This document shows positions 41,494 through 51,512 of a stretch of DNA of 64,000 nt, in pieces. This DNA is from Paenibacillus pinisoli. GTDB lineage: Bacteria > Bacillota > Bacilli > Paenibacillales > Paenibacillaceae. Every line of letters begins with the position of its first letter. Position 1 is the stretch's first letter. Below the pieces are notes generated by a model. That model saw only the letters and a list, made by a program, of their open reading frames with translations. It was not told the origin of the DNA and searched no databases. Made by a program: the position numbers and the translations under genes. Location of the stretch: contig NZ_QXQB01000005.1 of NCBI RefSeq assembly GCF_003605435.1, forward strand, positions 310,001-374,000. Reading direction: 5' to 3'.

Positions 41494-43977
41494 TTAGAGT
41501 CCGCCTACGGACACTCCTTCACCGGCGTTGCCGGCAGGAGGAGGCGTCGGATCGACGAGACCGCCCTCGCCTTCTCCTCCTCCAGGATTGCCCGTATTGC
41601 CCGGCGTCTCTGGCGTTCCCGGGTCTGTGCCTTCGCCGCCCGTTCCGCCGTTGCCCCCTTCTCCGCCTTGGTTGCCTTCTTCAGGCGGCGTCACTGGAGG
41701 CGATGTAGGATTCTCCGGCTCCATCGGAATTTCCGGAATGTCGATATCAATCTCCGGTATCGCAAGGGACACGACGTTCGACGGCTCGCTGCGCTGATTG
41801 GTCGCAGCATCATAAGCAACCACATAATAATCATAAGTGATGCCCGGGAAGACGCTCATGTCCTCGACATATGGCGTAACGACGTCCACAAAGCGGATAT
41901 AGTCGCTAGCACCGCTTTCCTTCCGGTACACCTCATACGTAATTTCCTTCTCATTCACCGGATCCCAGCTCAGCAATACTCTTGCGCCGGTCTCGGAGAA
42001 CTCCGCCTTGAAGTTCTTGATCGTCATCGGCGGCTTATCTTCCTTCACATCGTTCGGACGCTTGAAGCTGTCATTCGCAACGCCTTTCATTGCCGGGCGC
42101 ATAACCTTGGCGAACAATGCCGCAGATTGCCCTCCGCCCTTCGTCAGCAAATGATTGACGTCGGTCTTATCGTAGCCCATCCAGACGGCGGCTGTCCACT
42201 CCGGCGTATAGCCGACGAACCAGGCATCCTTGATGCCGTTGCCTTTGTAGCCTGGAATACCTGCTTGCGTCGTGCCTGTCTTGCCCGCCACCGGACGGTC
42301 GATTGCCGCCCTGGCGCCGGTGCCGCCCTTCTCGACGACCGCTTGCATCATCTCGGTCAAATACCATGCCGTCTGCGGCGACATCAGCTGCTTGGATGGC
42401 GGCGCTTTGTATTCCCAATTTTTCTTGCCTGTAATCTTTGTAATCGCATGCGGATCGACGGACTTGCCGCCGTTCGCCATGATGCTGTAGGCCGTCGCCA
42501 TCTGCAGCGGCGAAGCGCCGCGCGTCAGACCGCCAAGCGCCATCGCCAGGTTGCGGTCATCAGGCTCCAGCGTAAGGCCCAGCTTTTCCGCGAATTCCGC
42601 GCCTTGCTTGACGCCGACCTCATTCAGCATCCATACCGCCGCGAGGTTGCGGGAGTCCTTCATCGCTTGTGTCATCGAGACCGGAACGGCTCCCCATCTG
42701 TCGGACGGACAGTAATTCGAGAAGCACTTCTGGTCATTCTTCAGCGTTGACCACGGGAAGTACTTGCCTGATTCCAGGGCAGGGCCATAAGCGACAATCG
42801 GCTTGATCGCCGATCCCGGCTGGCGCATCTTGTCCACGCGATTCCAGCCGCGCGACGAATAGTCGCGTCCGCCGGCGATCGCTTTAATCTCGCCGCTCCG
42901 GTGATCGATTATGATCATAGAGCCCTGTACAAGCTGGTCATCCTTACTTTCCTCGAAATTGGACGGATCGGCAAATTCCTTATCCATCGCATCCTGTGCC
43001 TGCGGTTCAAGCGACGTATAGATTTGCAGGCCGCTGACACGCAGTTCTTCCTCGGACAGTCCCGTAATCTTCATCGCTTCATTCAGCACAAAATCGGAGT
43101 ATGCATAGTATTTGCCGGTTTTCATATCATTCTGGTTCGGCGGCGCCTCGTAGACGACAGCCTGCGCTTCCTTCATTTCGCCTTCCGTAATGTAGCCTTG
43201 ATCATACATCAGACGAAGCACGACCGCTCTGCGGTTCATCGATTCGTCCGGATTGACCAGCGGATTGAAGCGGTTAGGCGCCTTCGGCATTGCGGCCAGC
43301 GTCGCCGCTTGCCATAGCTTCATATCTTCCAGCTCTACGCCAAAATAAAACTCTGCAGCTGCCTTGATACCATGTATACCTTTGCCGAAGTAAATCCGGT
43401 TCAGATACATCGTCAAGATCTCATCCTTGGTTAATTGCTGCTCAAGCGCTACTGCAATAGATGCTTCCGTCGCTTTGCGGAAAAACGTCTTGTCCGCCGA
43501 CAGGAAGACGTTCTTGGCCAGCTGCTGCGTAATGGTGCTGCCGCCCTCGACGGCGCTCCGGGCGATTACGTCTTTCACAAGCGCGCGCCCGATTGCCCAG
43601 AAGTCCAGTCCCGAGTGCTCATAGAACCGCTGATCCTCTGTTGCAACAATCGCATCCTTCATAAACTGCGGAATTTCCGAAAAATCCGCGACTTCGCGGT
43701 GATCCAAAATATCGTAGAGCCTGGATATTTCATTGCCGTTCACGTCATAAATAATGGACGCCTCTCCGAACTCCAGCTTGCTGCCGTGCTCTTCAAGAAG
43801 TCTCTCGCCGTTCAGAATAATTAACAAATAGCCGATAATGCCGCATACGATGGCGATTACGATCGTGAAAAACATGCCGTAGAACCAGGCTTTCCCTGAC
43901 ATCCTTCTCTTTTTCTTTGTTTTTGCTTTTGGTTTCGTAGTAGTGGTAGTGGTTCTTCTCCTAGGTTGCTCTGCCAT
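41494..43977 (-). CDS. Class A penicillin-binding protein 1A
   Basis: 827 residues. Short Thr/Lys-rich cytoplasmic tail, membrane helix about 31-54, GT51 glycosyltransferase (EDQRFYEHSG, GGSTITQQLAKN), then transpeptidase with SxxK Ser389 (GSAIKP), SRN and KTGTT. A fibronectin-type-III-like module (about 655-745) and a Pro/Gly/Glu-rich tail (about 750-827) follow. Builds and cross-links peptidoglycan. ATG at 43977 with GGAGGGGAG; the earlier ATG at 44019 is not used. Confidence 0.95.
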   Translation of the reverse strand: MAEQPRRRTTTTTTKPKAKTKKKRRMSGKAWFYGMFFTIVIAIVCGIIGYLLIILNGERLLEEHGSKLEFGEASIIYDVNGNEISRLYDILDHREVADFSEIPQFMKDAIVATEDQRFYEHSGLDFWAIGRALVKDVIARSAVEGGSTITQQLAKNVFLSADKTFFRKATEASIAVALEQQLTKDEILTMYLNRIYFGKGIHGIKAAAEFYFGVELEDMKLWQAATLAAMPKAPNRFNPLVNPDESMNRRAVVLRLMYDQGYITEGEMKEAQAVVYEAPPNQNDMKTGKYYAYSDFVLNEAMKITGLSEEELRVSGLQIYTSLEPQAQDAMDKEFADPSNFEESKDDQLVQGSMIIIDHRSGEIKAIAGGRDYSSRGWNRVDKMRQPGSAIKPIVAYGPALESGKYFPWSTLKNDQKCFSNYCPSDRWGAVPVSMTQAMKDSRNLAAVWMLNEVGVKQGAEFAEKLGLTLEPDDRNLAMALGGLTRGASPLQMATAYSIMANGGKSVDPHAITKITGKKNWEYKAPPSKQLMSPQTAWYLTEMMQAVVEKGGTGARAAIDRPVAGKTGTTQAGIPGYKGNGIKDAWFVGYTPEWTAAVWMGYDKTDVNHLLTKGGGQSAALFAKVMRPAMKGVANDSFKRPNDVKEDKPPMTIKNFKAEFSETGARVLLSWDPVNEKEITYEVYRKESGASDYIRFVDVVTPYVEDMSVFPGITYDYYVVAYDAATNQRSEPSNVVSLAIPEIDIDIPEIPMEPENPTSPPVTPPEEGNQGGEGGNGGTGGEGTDPGTPETPGNTGNPGGGEGEGGLVDPTPPPAGNAGEGVSVGGL

Positions 43978-44026
43978 GATGACTCCCCTCCTGCTTCCTT
44001 GCTCCGTTTTATCTAGCATTGCCGCG

Positions 44027-44068
44027 AAAAGGCAAGAGCAACCCAGCTCAGAGCGGGTTGCCCTTGCA
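44027..44068 (-). terminator. Terminator of hfq
   Basis: Minus strand GCAAGGGCAACCC / GGGTTGCTCTTGC, nearly perfect 13-bp stem, then CTTTTC. Confidence 0.88.
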
Positions 44069-44125
44069 TGCCGCTATCTAGTTAAACGAATCCCTCTATA
44101 AGAAAGTTTCACATTGATCGCTAAA

Positions 44126-44371
44126 CTAGCCCTCAGACGGGTTTTGTTCCTGCTGCATCAAAGAAACGTTCCGTTGCGGTACGAAGGTGGAAATTGCGTG
44201 CTTGTACACCATCTGCTGACGGCCTTCGCTATCAATGATGATCGTAAAATTATCAAAGGCTTTGATCACGCCCCGAATTTGAAAGCCATTCATCAAAAAA
44301 ACGGTAACCGGAATGTTATCCTTTCGCAACTGGTTCAGGAACGTATCTTGAATATTGATTGATTTGTTCAT
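44126..44371 (-). CDS. hfq: Hfq RNA chaperone
   Basis: 81 residues, Sm fold. Sm1 QDTFLNQLRKDNIPVTVFLMNGFQIRGVIKAFDNFTII and Sm2 YKHAISTFVP are intact; forms a hexamer that binds small RNAs and mRNA. The C-terminus is short (VSLMQQEQNPSEG). Its ATG overlaps the miaA stop by four bases; the terminator at 44027-44068 ends the mutS-to-hfq unit. Confidence 0.97.
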   Translation of the reverse strand: MNKSINIQDTFLNQLRKDNIPVTVFLMNGFQIRGVIKAFDNFTIIIDSEGRQQMVYKHAISTFVPQRNVSLMQQEQNPSEG

Positions 44372-45402
44372 TGGACGTTACCCCCGTCTAAAAAAGATTG
44401 ATTAGAAGTATATTCAAGATGATCTTGAAACTTTCCTGCTATTATACCATGAATCGAACGCAAATTGTTGTGAAAATTTTCCCCCATATCGAACCAGCGG
44501 ATATCTCCCATATGCCGGAACCACGACAATTGCCGCTTGGCAAACCTTCTCGTATCCCGTTTCAGCAGCTCTACTGCCGCTTCATAGCTGCACTCGCCGC
44601 GCAGGTACCGGGCAATTTCCTTGTACCCGAGCGCTTGCATCGGCACGGCATGCGGCGGCAGGTTGCGGGCAAGCAGGCGCTCTACCTCCTCCACCAGCCC
44701 TTCCTTCAGCATCTCGTCGATGCGAAGCTCGATTCGCCGGTACAGCTCCGCCCGGTCCATCGTCAGGCCGATCATAACCAGATTGTAAGGAGACTCCTTC
44801 TTCTGTCCCGCTTGCTGGTCGGTGAATGATTGGCCTGTTGTATGCTGCACCTCCAGCGCCCTTATCACGCGCCGCACATCGTTCTGATGCAGCCTCTCGG
44901 CAGCAACGGGATCTACTTCGGCAAGCTTCCGGTGAAGCGCCTCTGCTCCGTGCTCCTCGGAATAGGCTTCCATCTCCGCACGGAAGGCTTCGTCAGAGCC
45001 TCTTTCGGCGAACTGGTAGTTATAGCAGAGCGATTCCACATATAATCCTGTTCCGCCTACAACGAAGGGCAGCTTGCCTCTGGAGGCAATGTCGGCAATT
45101 GCACTTGCGGCCTCCGCTTGAAAGTCGGCGGCGGAATAAGCTTCCTCCGGTTCCCTTATATCAATAAGATGATGAGGCACGCCTTGGCGCTCATCCCCTT
45201 GAATTTTCGCAGTTCCGATATCCATCGTCCGGTATACTTGCATGGAGTCTCCGGATATAATCTCCGCATTCCAGGCTTGGGCGATGCTCAGGCTTAGCGC
45301 TGTCTTGCCGACAGCTGTCGGGCCGATCAGAACGAGCAGCGGCTGCTTTCCCGCATGATGACCGGCCGCTCCTTCCTCCGGTACTCCCGTAAAATCAGTC
45401 AA
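44368..45402 (-). CDS. miaA: tRNA dimethylallyltransferase
   Basis: 344 residues; adds the dimethylallyl group to A37 of tRNAs that read UNN codons. P-loop GPTAVGKT (27-34), ISGDSMQVYR, GTAKIQGDERQGVPHHLID, VVGGTGLY, and QLSWFRHM near the end are all present. The start is TTG with a GGAGTGA site and overlaps the upstream stop; no in-frame ATG lies close by. The first 20 residues are a variable extension before the P-loop. Confidence 0.96.
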   Translation of the reverse strand: MTDFTGVPEEGAAGHHAGKQPLLVLIGPTAVGKTALSLSIAQAWNAEIISGDSMQVYRTMDIGTAKIQGDERQGVPHHLIDIREPEEAYSAADFQAEAASAIADIASRGKLPFVVGGTGLYVESLCYNYQFAERGSDEAFRAEMEAYSEEHGAEALHRKLAEVDPVAAERLHQNDVRRVIRALEVQHTTGQSFTDQQAGQKKESPYNLVMIGLTMDRAELYRRIELRIDEMLKEGLVEEVERLLARNLPPHAVPMQALGYKEIARYLRGECSYEAAVELLKRDTRRFAKRQLSWFRHMGDIRWFDMGENFHNNLRSIHGIIAGKFQDHLEYTSNQSFLDGGNVQ

Positions 45403-46174
45403 TGGTAATCACTCCGTATGCTATTTTCGATGACTTGAACTCGCTGCGCGTAAATCCGAGACGCGAGAATTCGTCGCTGATTCCGTTTTCCTTCATAATG
45501 ACCGTTTTCCTTGCCACACGCATCGCCTGCTCGACCACTTCATGGCCCAACTCATCCATATTGGCGAGCGAGCGGAATGCGCCGATAGCGGCAGACTCCA
45601 TAATCGGCTGGCGAAACATGGGGTCGAAATAAACGATATCCGCGCTTTTATCCGGTTGTGAGGCCAAATATTCGGCATGATTGCCGCAGTGCATCTCAAT
45701 ACGCCGCATCGCCTCGTTCACATCCGGCAGCCCGGTATCATAATGCTTTAGACCTTCCCTTACTAACGCACAAAGCACTGGCTCGCTTTCGATCGCCGTA
45801 ACTTCACCTGTATCGCCGGCCGCGTAAGCGAACACAAGCGCGTCGCCTGCCATGCCAGCCGTGCAATCGATAATGCGGTCCCCGGGCTTGCAGCGGGACA
45901 GCTCAACCAGCGGATCGCTTTCGCCCTTGCGCAGCCGTTTGGCCCGGATAAGCGCCATGCTGGGATGAAAGAACAACGGCGGCTCCTCCGGATGGCTGTA
46001 GAAGCGCGTCTCCGTGTCCGTGACAATAATGACGCGATTGTCGCCGCTAAGCTCCAGCAGCTTGCGCACTGACATGCCTTTGCGCGGCCTGGCAGCCGTC
46101 TTCAGCTCGGCGGCCAGCAGGCTGGCTTGCTCTACCGATCTCGATGTAGGCTTCGGCGCCGTCGTTATGATCAT
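45395..46174 (-). CDS. Class I SAM-dependent methyltransferase, RsmJ-like
   Basis: 259 residues. SAM motif DCTAGMAGDALVFA, acidic Glu in TAIESEP, and FDPMFRQP, which matches the catalytic DPMFP-type motif of RsmJ (16S rRNA m2G1516). Whether it has the same target is inferred. The ATG at 46174 overlaps the mutL stop by four bases and has GGGTGATG; the frame is open to 46249. This gene commonly lies between mutL and miaA in Paenibacillus-type genomes. Confidence 0.82.
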   Translation of the reverse strand: MIITTAPKPTSRSVEQASLLAAELKTAARPRKGMSVRKLLELSGDNRVIIVTDTETRFYSHPEEPPLFFHPSMALIRAKRLRKGESDPLVELSRCKPGDRIIDCTAGMAGDALVFAYAAGDTGEVTAIESEPVLCALVREGLKHYDTGLPDVNEAMRRIEMHCGNHAEYLASQPDKSADIVYFDPMFRQPIMESAAIGAFRSLANMDELGHEVVEQAMRVARKTVIMKENGISDEFSRLGFTRSEFKSSKIAYGVITID

Positions 46175-48504
46175 GACATCACCCGTTTGAACATTTTTTC
46201 CAGCTGATAAGTGGACAGATGAACGATAATCGGCCGTCCGTGCGGGCAAGTGTAAGGCTGTGAGCAGCGCGACAAGCGCGCCAGCAGCGCATCGCCCTCT
46301 TCCCTCGTCATCCGGTCATTGGCCTTGATGGAAGCCTTGCACGCGCACATGATCGCCGCCTTCTCTCTCAGCTTCGTCACGTTGATCGATTTGCGCTCCT
46401 CGATAAGCAGCTCGGCCATTTCCTCGATCAGCGACTGCTCCTCGCCCTTCGGCATCCATTCGGGATAAGCCCTTACAAGGAAGGTCTGCGCGCCGAACGG
46501 TTCGATCTCGACGCCCGCCTCGCGGAACAGCTCGGTCATCTCCCGCAGCTGCGAGGCGTCTCCAGGCGTAAATTCCAGCGTCAGCGGGACGAGCAGCCCT
46601 TGGCTTGCAGCAACAGGATTCCCAAATTTATGAAGGTAATACTCGTAATTAATCCTCTCATGCGCAGCATGCTGATCAATGAGATACAAGCCGTCATCCG
46701 CCTGCGCCACTATATAGGTGCCGTGATGCTGTCCGATCCAGTGCAGCTCTGGGAAGCTTGGATCTGTGCTTGCCGCATGATCTTCCAGACGGGCGCCTGC
46801 ATTCGGGGCGGAATCGTCAGGTTCTGTTAGAAGGCTTGCAGATTGGGAATCCGTTATTCCGGCTGTATCATTCTCAGCGGCAGCGATCGGTTGGCTAGCA
46901 TCGTTATCAGGCAAGGATGGCGCTTGCTTATCAACTGGAGCCTTATCCCGGTCTGCTTGCATGTTGTTCGCGGGGCTGTCATACGTCTGCGATGCCGCTT
47001 CCCTCCAAGCCCAGCCGTCACCGCGGGGATCAGCCGACGCGTTCGGCGGCGTGTACAGCCTCCGAGCCGCATCGCGCGGCACTTGCTCCCTGCCCTCCCC
47101 CTGGGATTGCCATGCAGGCCGATCTGGGCGGCCCTGCTGAGCAGAACGGCTGCTTGCCGTCCGGCTTCCGCCTCCGGCGGAGGACGAACCATAGGATGAG
47201 GAGGAGCCTCCATACGGCGAATTCGCAGAACGTTCCTGGCGCGAAGCATCTGCCGGCCGATCAGCCTGAGCTCTATCCATGCGTGTGTTGAAAGGCGTGA
47301 GACCCCGTGTCTCCGACGTTGCGGCTGATTCCGCAGCCGCTGCTGCTTCAGAGCGAGCCGTTTGCTGCTGAGCGGCTTCGCTCGCATGGGTCGTAGCCGA
47401 AGCCCCGTTCCCTTGCAGGGGCTCGCCTATGCGGTCCGCAATATGGAACGAGATTGCATCCTGCACATACAGCGGCTTGGAGCGGCTGCTTCCGGTCGAA
47501 GCGCCGGGTATGTACCGATGCGCGCCAAGCGCCGCCTTCACCGTCCGTTCGATAAGCGCGCGCAGCTCCGCCTCCTTGCTGAAGCGAACCTCCATCTTCG
47601 AGGGATGCACGTTCACATCAAGCAAGCCGGGGTGCATGCCCAGCTCCAATACAACTAACGGGAAGCGATTGATGGGCAGCAGTGTATGATAGGCTTGCAG
47701 CAGCGATTGGTTGACCGCATGGCTGCGGATATATCGGCCATTCACAACCGCTGTAATGCCGTTGCGGTTCGCCCGGGTCAGATCCGGCTTGGATATAAAA
47801 CCGGTCAACTCATAATCGGGATCCGAGCCTGCAACCGGAAGCATCGCCTTCGCGGCGCTGGTGCCGTATATCGCGGCGATTACCTGCAGCCGGTCGCCGG
47901 TGCCCATCGTGCGGAGCAAGACGTTGCCGTTATGCTTCAGTGTAAAGGCAATGCCGGGATGCGCCAGCGCAAGCCGGTTGATGTAGTCGGAAATATGGCC
48001 CAGCTCCGTTTGGATGGATTTCATATACTTGAGTCTGGCCGGCGTATTGTAGAACAGGTCGCGCACGCTCATATCCGTTCCGCGCGGCGCACTCACCGGC
48101 TCGTCGGCTGTGACATTGCCGCCTTCGATGACCAGCTTGCGCGCAAGCCCGGTGTCGGCATTGGAAGAGATGCAAGTAAGCCTGGAGACCGCCGCGATAC
48201 TGGGCAGCGCTTCTCCCCGAAAGCCCAGGCTGGCAATCCGGAACAGATCGCTGCTCGTGGAGATTTTGCTGGTCGCATGGCGCTGGAAAGCGGTGATGAT
48301 ATCGTCCGGCTCGATGCCGCCTCCGTTATCCTTCACCCTGACCAATGTCAGGCCGCCTTCCTCAATAGCGATGTCAATCTCCGTGCTGCCGGCGTCAATC
48401 GCATTCTCGACAAGCTCCTTCACAACGGAAGAGGGCCTCTCTACCACTTCGCCTGCGGCAATCTGATTCGCAAGCTGCTCGTCCAGCACCTTTATTTTCG
48501 ACAT
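46171..48504 (-). CDS. mutL: DNA mismatch repair protein MutL
   Basis: 777 residues, longer than the Bacillus protein (about 627) because of a low-complexity linker. N-terminal GHKL ATPase (ENAIDAGSTEI, DNGGGIEPDD, HATSKI, GFRGEAL), a linker of about 230 residues rich in Ser, Ala, Gln and Arg, and the C-terminal endonuclease domain: DQHAAHERINYE, ACKASIKAND and CPHGRPIIVHLS. The DQHAxxERxxxE and CPHGRP motifs mark a nicking MutL. ATG with AAGGAGAG. Forms an operon with mutS, 40 bases apart. Confidence 0.96.
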   Translation of the reverse strand: MSKIKVLDEQLANQIAAGEVVERPSSVVKELVENAIDAGSTEIDIAIEEGGLTLVRVKDNGGGIEPDDIITAFQRHATSKISTSSDLFRIASLGFRGEALPSIAAVSRLTCISSNADTGLARKLVIEGGNVTADEPVSAPRGTDMSVRDLFYNTPARLKYMKSIQTELGHISDYINRLALAHPGIAFTLKHNGNVLLRTMGTGDRLQVIAAIYGTSAAKAMLPVAGSDPDYELTGFISKPDLTRANRNGITAVVNGRYIRSHAVNQSLLQAYHTLLPINRFPLVVLELGMHPGLLDVNVHPSKMEVRFSKEAELRALIERTVKAALGAHRYIPGASTGSSRSKPLYVQDAISFHIADRIGEPLQGNGASATTHASEAAQQQTARSEAAAAAESAATSETRGLTPFNTRMDRAQADRPADASRQERSANSPYGGSSSSYGSSSAGGGSRTASSRSAQQGRPDRPAWQSQGEGREQVPRDAARRLYTPPNASADPRGDGWAWREAASQTYDSPANNMQADRDKAPVDKQAPSLPDNDASQPIAAAENDTAGITDSQSASLLTEPDDSAPNAGARLEDHAASTDPSFPELHWIGQHHGTYIVAQADDGLYLIDQHAAHERINYEYYLHKFGNPVAASQGLLVPLTLEFTPGDASQLREMTELFREAGVEIEPFGAQTFLVRAYPEWMPKGEEQSLIEEMAELLIEERKSINVTKLREKAAIMCACKASIKANDRMTREEGDALLARLSRCSQPYTCPHGRPIIVHLSTYQLEKMFKRVMS

Positions 48505-48544
48505 GCCTTCACTCTCCTTCCGTCATGGCTGCCGCTTGCGGCCA

Positions 48545-51241
48545 TTAATCCCGCAGCTTGGCCTTTCTGTCGTTCAGCCATTGCATCGCCATCATCGGCG
48601 TCATATTGAACAGATCCAGGTTGCGCAGCTCATCGGCCAGCTGCTCCGCCTTGGCCGAAGCCTTGCGCGCCTTCGGCGTCTCCGCCGCTGCCGCAGCTTC
48701 TTCGAACATGGACAGCTGTACGACTCCGGCACTCTTGTCCGGCGCCGATTCAGCAATGAGGGCAGGCTCCGCAGTCGCAGCATCGGGACTATAAGCCGCT
48801 GCCGCTTGTCTGACAGCTTCCCGCTGTACCCCGGCACCATGCGATGCGCGATTGCCGCCGTCCTCCGTCTCATCAAGCAGCTCGTATGCTCTGCCAATTA
48901 TGGAATTGGGCAATCCCGCCAGCTGGGCGCAATAGATGCCGTAGCTGGTGCTGGCCGCTCCCGGAATCAGCTTGCGCAGGAAAGTCACGTCATCTCCGCT
49001 CTCCTCAACAGCCATTCGGACGTTCGAGAGCGACGGCAGCGAATCCTCCAAATGGGCAAGCTCATGGAAATGCGTGGAGACCAGCGCTTTGCAGCGGATA
49101 TGGTCATGCACATATTCAATGACCGCTTGAGCGATGGCCATGCCCTCGCCTGTAGACGTGCCGCGGCCAAGCTCGTCAATAATGACCAGGCTCGCGGGGG
49201 TCGCTTTTTCGGTCATCGTCTGAATATCCTTCATCTCAACCATAAAGGTGCTTTGTCCGCCGATCAGATCATCCGCTGCTCCGATACGAGTGAAGATACG
49301 GTCGACGAGCGGCAGCACAGCCGACTTGGCCGGCACAAAGCAGCCGATCTGCGCCATAACGCTCATAAGAGCCGCTTGGCGCATGTACGTGCTCTTGCCT
49401 GCCATATTCGGGCCGGTAATGAGCAAGATGCGCTGCTCCTCCGCGCTCAGGCGCGTATCGTTGGCGATGAACGGCTCCCCGTCCATCATGGCTTCCACAA
49501 CAGGATGCCGCCCTTCCGCAACGGCAATCTCGAAGCCCTCTGTCATGCCCGGCCGAATATAGCGGCGTTCCGCGCTGACCGTTGCGAACGACTGGTAAAC
49601 ATCCAGCTCCGCAATCATCCCCGCGGCGCGCTGCAGGCGGTGCAGATGCAGCGCGATATGGTCGCGCAGCTCCAGGAATCTTGCATACTCCAGATCTACC
49701 ATCTTGTCTTCCGCTTCAAGGATAAGGCGTTCCTTCTCCTTCAGCTCCGGCGTCACAAAGCGCTCGGCGTTGGCGAGCGTCTGCTTCCGCTCATAACGGC
49801 CTTCCGGCAGCATGGAGAGATTCGCTTTGGACACCTCCAGGAAGTAGCCGAATACTTTGTTGTAGCCGATCTTCAGCGACTTGATGCCCGTTGATTCGCG
49901 CTCTGTACGCTCCAGCTCGGCAAGCCATTTCTTCCCGTTCGTGCTTGCTTCGCGAAGCTGGTCAAGATACTCATCGTAGCCTGCGCGAATGAGTCCGCCC
50001 TCCCGAATGGACACAGGAGGCTCTTCGACGATAACCGTCTCGATCATATCCGCAAGATCGGCGCAGTCGTCCGCATCCTGCACAAGCTCCTGCAGCACGG
50101 ACGAGCCCGAAGCGGCGCAGAGCGCGGTCAGCGCCGGAATGCGGCGCAGCGAGCTCTTTAGCGCATTCAGGTCACGGCCGTTCGCATTGCCGTAGGCGAC
50201 GCGCCCCACCAGCCGCTCCAGATCGTAGATCGGCGACAGCTCGGCGCGAAGGTCCTCGCGCAGGATCAGATCGCGGTAGAGCGTCTCCACCACATCAAGA
50301 CGGCGGTCGATCGCGTTCTTGCTGAGCAGCGGCTTGTCGATCCAGCGCCGCAGCAGCCTGGCGCCCATCGAAGTGCCTGTCCGGTCCAGCAGCCACAGCA
50401 GCGAGCCCTTCTTGCTGCGGTCGCGAACCGTCTCGGTCAGCTCCAGATTGCGCCTTGTATAATGGTCCAGAATCATAAATTGATTCGGCTCATAGGATTT
50501 GATTGTCGTCACATGGCCCAGCGACCGCTTCTGCGTCTCCTCCAGATAGCCGGTCAGAACGCTGACCGCCTTGAGACGCGCCTCTTGCAGGCCGGCAAGC
50601 TGCGCTTCCCCGAACTGGGCCGCCACGCGCTCGCGGGCTGCTGGCATACGCTCCGTCAGCGGTATCTGGCGTCCCCACGCGGCGTCGCCGGACAGCTGCC
50701 GGATCAGCGCTTCGTCGCCGACCACCTCGGACGGCATATAGACGTTCAATTCGTCAATCATCGAAGCCGGAGAGTCCCGGAACGAGGTGACATAGAGCTC
50801 GCCCGTCGACAGATCGCAAGCCGCGACGCCGAGCATCCCGCTGGCGGAAGCGACCGAGGCGATAAAGTTGTTCGACTTGCCTTCCAGCGACTTGGCCTCC
50901 ATGACCGTGCCCGGCGTGACGATCCGGACGATCTCGCGGCGCACGACACCTTTGGCCGCGGACGGATCCTCTACCTGCTCGCAGATCGCTACCTTATAAC
51001 CCTTCTCGATCAGGCGGTTGATATAGTTCTCGGCGGAATGATAGGGAACTCCGCACATCGGAATTTTGCCATTGCCGCCGCCTTCCCGGCCTGTGAGCGT
51101 AATCTCCAGCTCGCGCGAGGCGTTGATGGCATCGTCAAAAAACATTTCATAGAAATCGCCCAGACGGAAAAACAGGAAAGCGTCCTTCGCCTCCTCCTTC
51201 ACGGACAAATATTGCTGAATCATCGGAGTATAACCGGCCAT
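48545..51241 (-). CDS. mutS: DNA mismatch repair protein MutS
   Basis: 898 residues. N-terminal mismatch-binding Phe-x-Glu is in GDFYEMFFDDA, then connector, lever and clamp, and the ATPase with GPNMAGKST, STFMVEMKD, IIDELGRGTS and STHFHELA. A clamp-binding motif QLSMF (in VVQLSMFEEA) lies in the long C-terminal linker, followed by the tetramer-type end LDLFNMTPMMAMQWL. ATG at 51241 with GGGAGG. First gene of the mutSL unit. Confidence 0.97.
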   Translation of the reverse strand: MAGYTPMIQQYLSVKEEAKDAFLFFRLGDFYEMFFDDAINASRELEITLTGREGGGNGKIPMCGVPYHSAENYINRLIEKGYKVAICEQVEDPSAAKGVVRREIVRIVTPGTVMEAKSLEGKSNNFIASVASASGMLGVAACDLSTGELYVTSFRDSPASMIDELNVYMPSEVVGDEALIRQLSGDAAWGRQIPLTERMPAARERVAAQFGEAQLAGLQEARLKAVSVLTGYLEETQKRSLGHVTTIKSYEPNQFMILDHYTRRNLELTETVRDRSKKGSLLWLLDRTGTSMGARLLRRWIDKPLLSKNAIDRRLDVVETLYRDLILREDLRAELSPIYDLERLVGRVAYGNANGRDLNALKSSLRRIPALTALCAASGSSVLQELVQDADDCADLADMIETVIVEEPPVSIREGGLIRAGYDEYLDQLREASTNGKKWLAELERTERESTGIKSLKIGYNKVFGYFLEVSKANLSMLPEGRYERKQTLANAERFVTPELKEKERLILEAEDKMVDLEYARFLELRDHIALHLHRLQRAAGMIAELDVYQSFATVSAERRYIRPGMTEGFEIAVAEGRHPVVEAMMDGEPFIANDTRLSAEEQRILLITGPNMAGKSTYMRQAALMSVMAQIGCFVPAKSAVLPLVDRIFTRIGAADDLIGGQSTFMVEMKDIQTMTEKATPASLVIIDELGRGTSTGEGMAIAQAVIEYVHDHIRCKALVSTHFHELAHLEDSLPSLSNVRMAVEESGDDVTFLRKLIPGAASTSYGIYCAQLAGLPNSIIGRAYELLDETEDGGNRASHGAGVQREAVRQAAAAYSPDAATAEPALIAESAPDKSAGVVQLSMFEEAAAAAETPKARKASAKAEQLADELRNLDLFNMTPMMAMQWLNDRKAKLRD

Positions 51242-51512
51242 TTCTTCGTTCCTCCCGGGTATGTACTTGATCATAAATGCGTGTATGCGTGAAGACCGCC
51301 GCCGCGAATCCGGCGGCTTGAGTCCTGTAATGCGGTCTGATCAGACAGGTTGTCCTAATGGCAAAGTATCACCTTAGTCACAGGGTGAGACGCTGTGGAA
51401 ACTCCCATTTGGCCTCAAGCCATCTCTTCATTATACCAATCGGAAGGAGTCTAGGCTATAACCCGCAGGCAGGAACTGGCGAACAATGTCGGTTTGCGGC
51501 GCTGTTCGCCGC

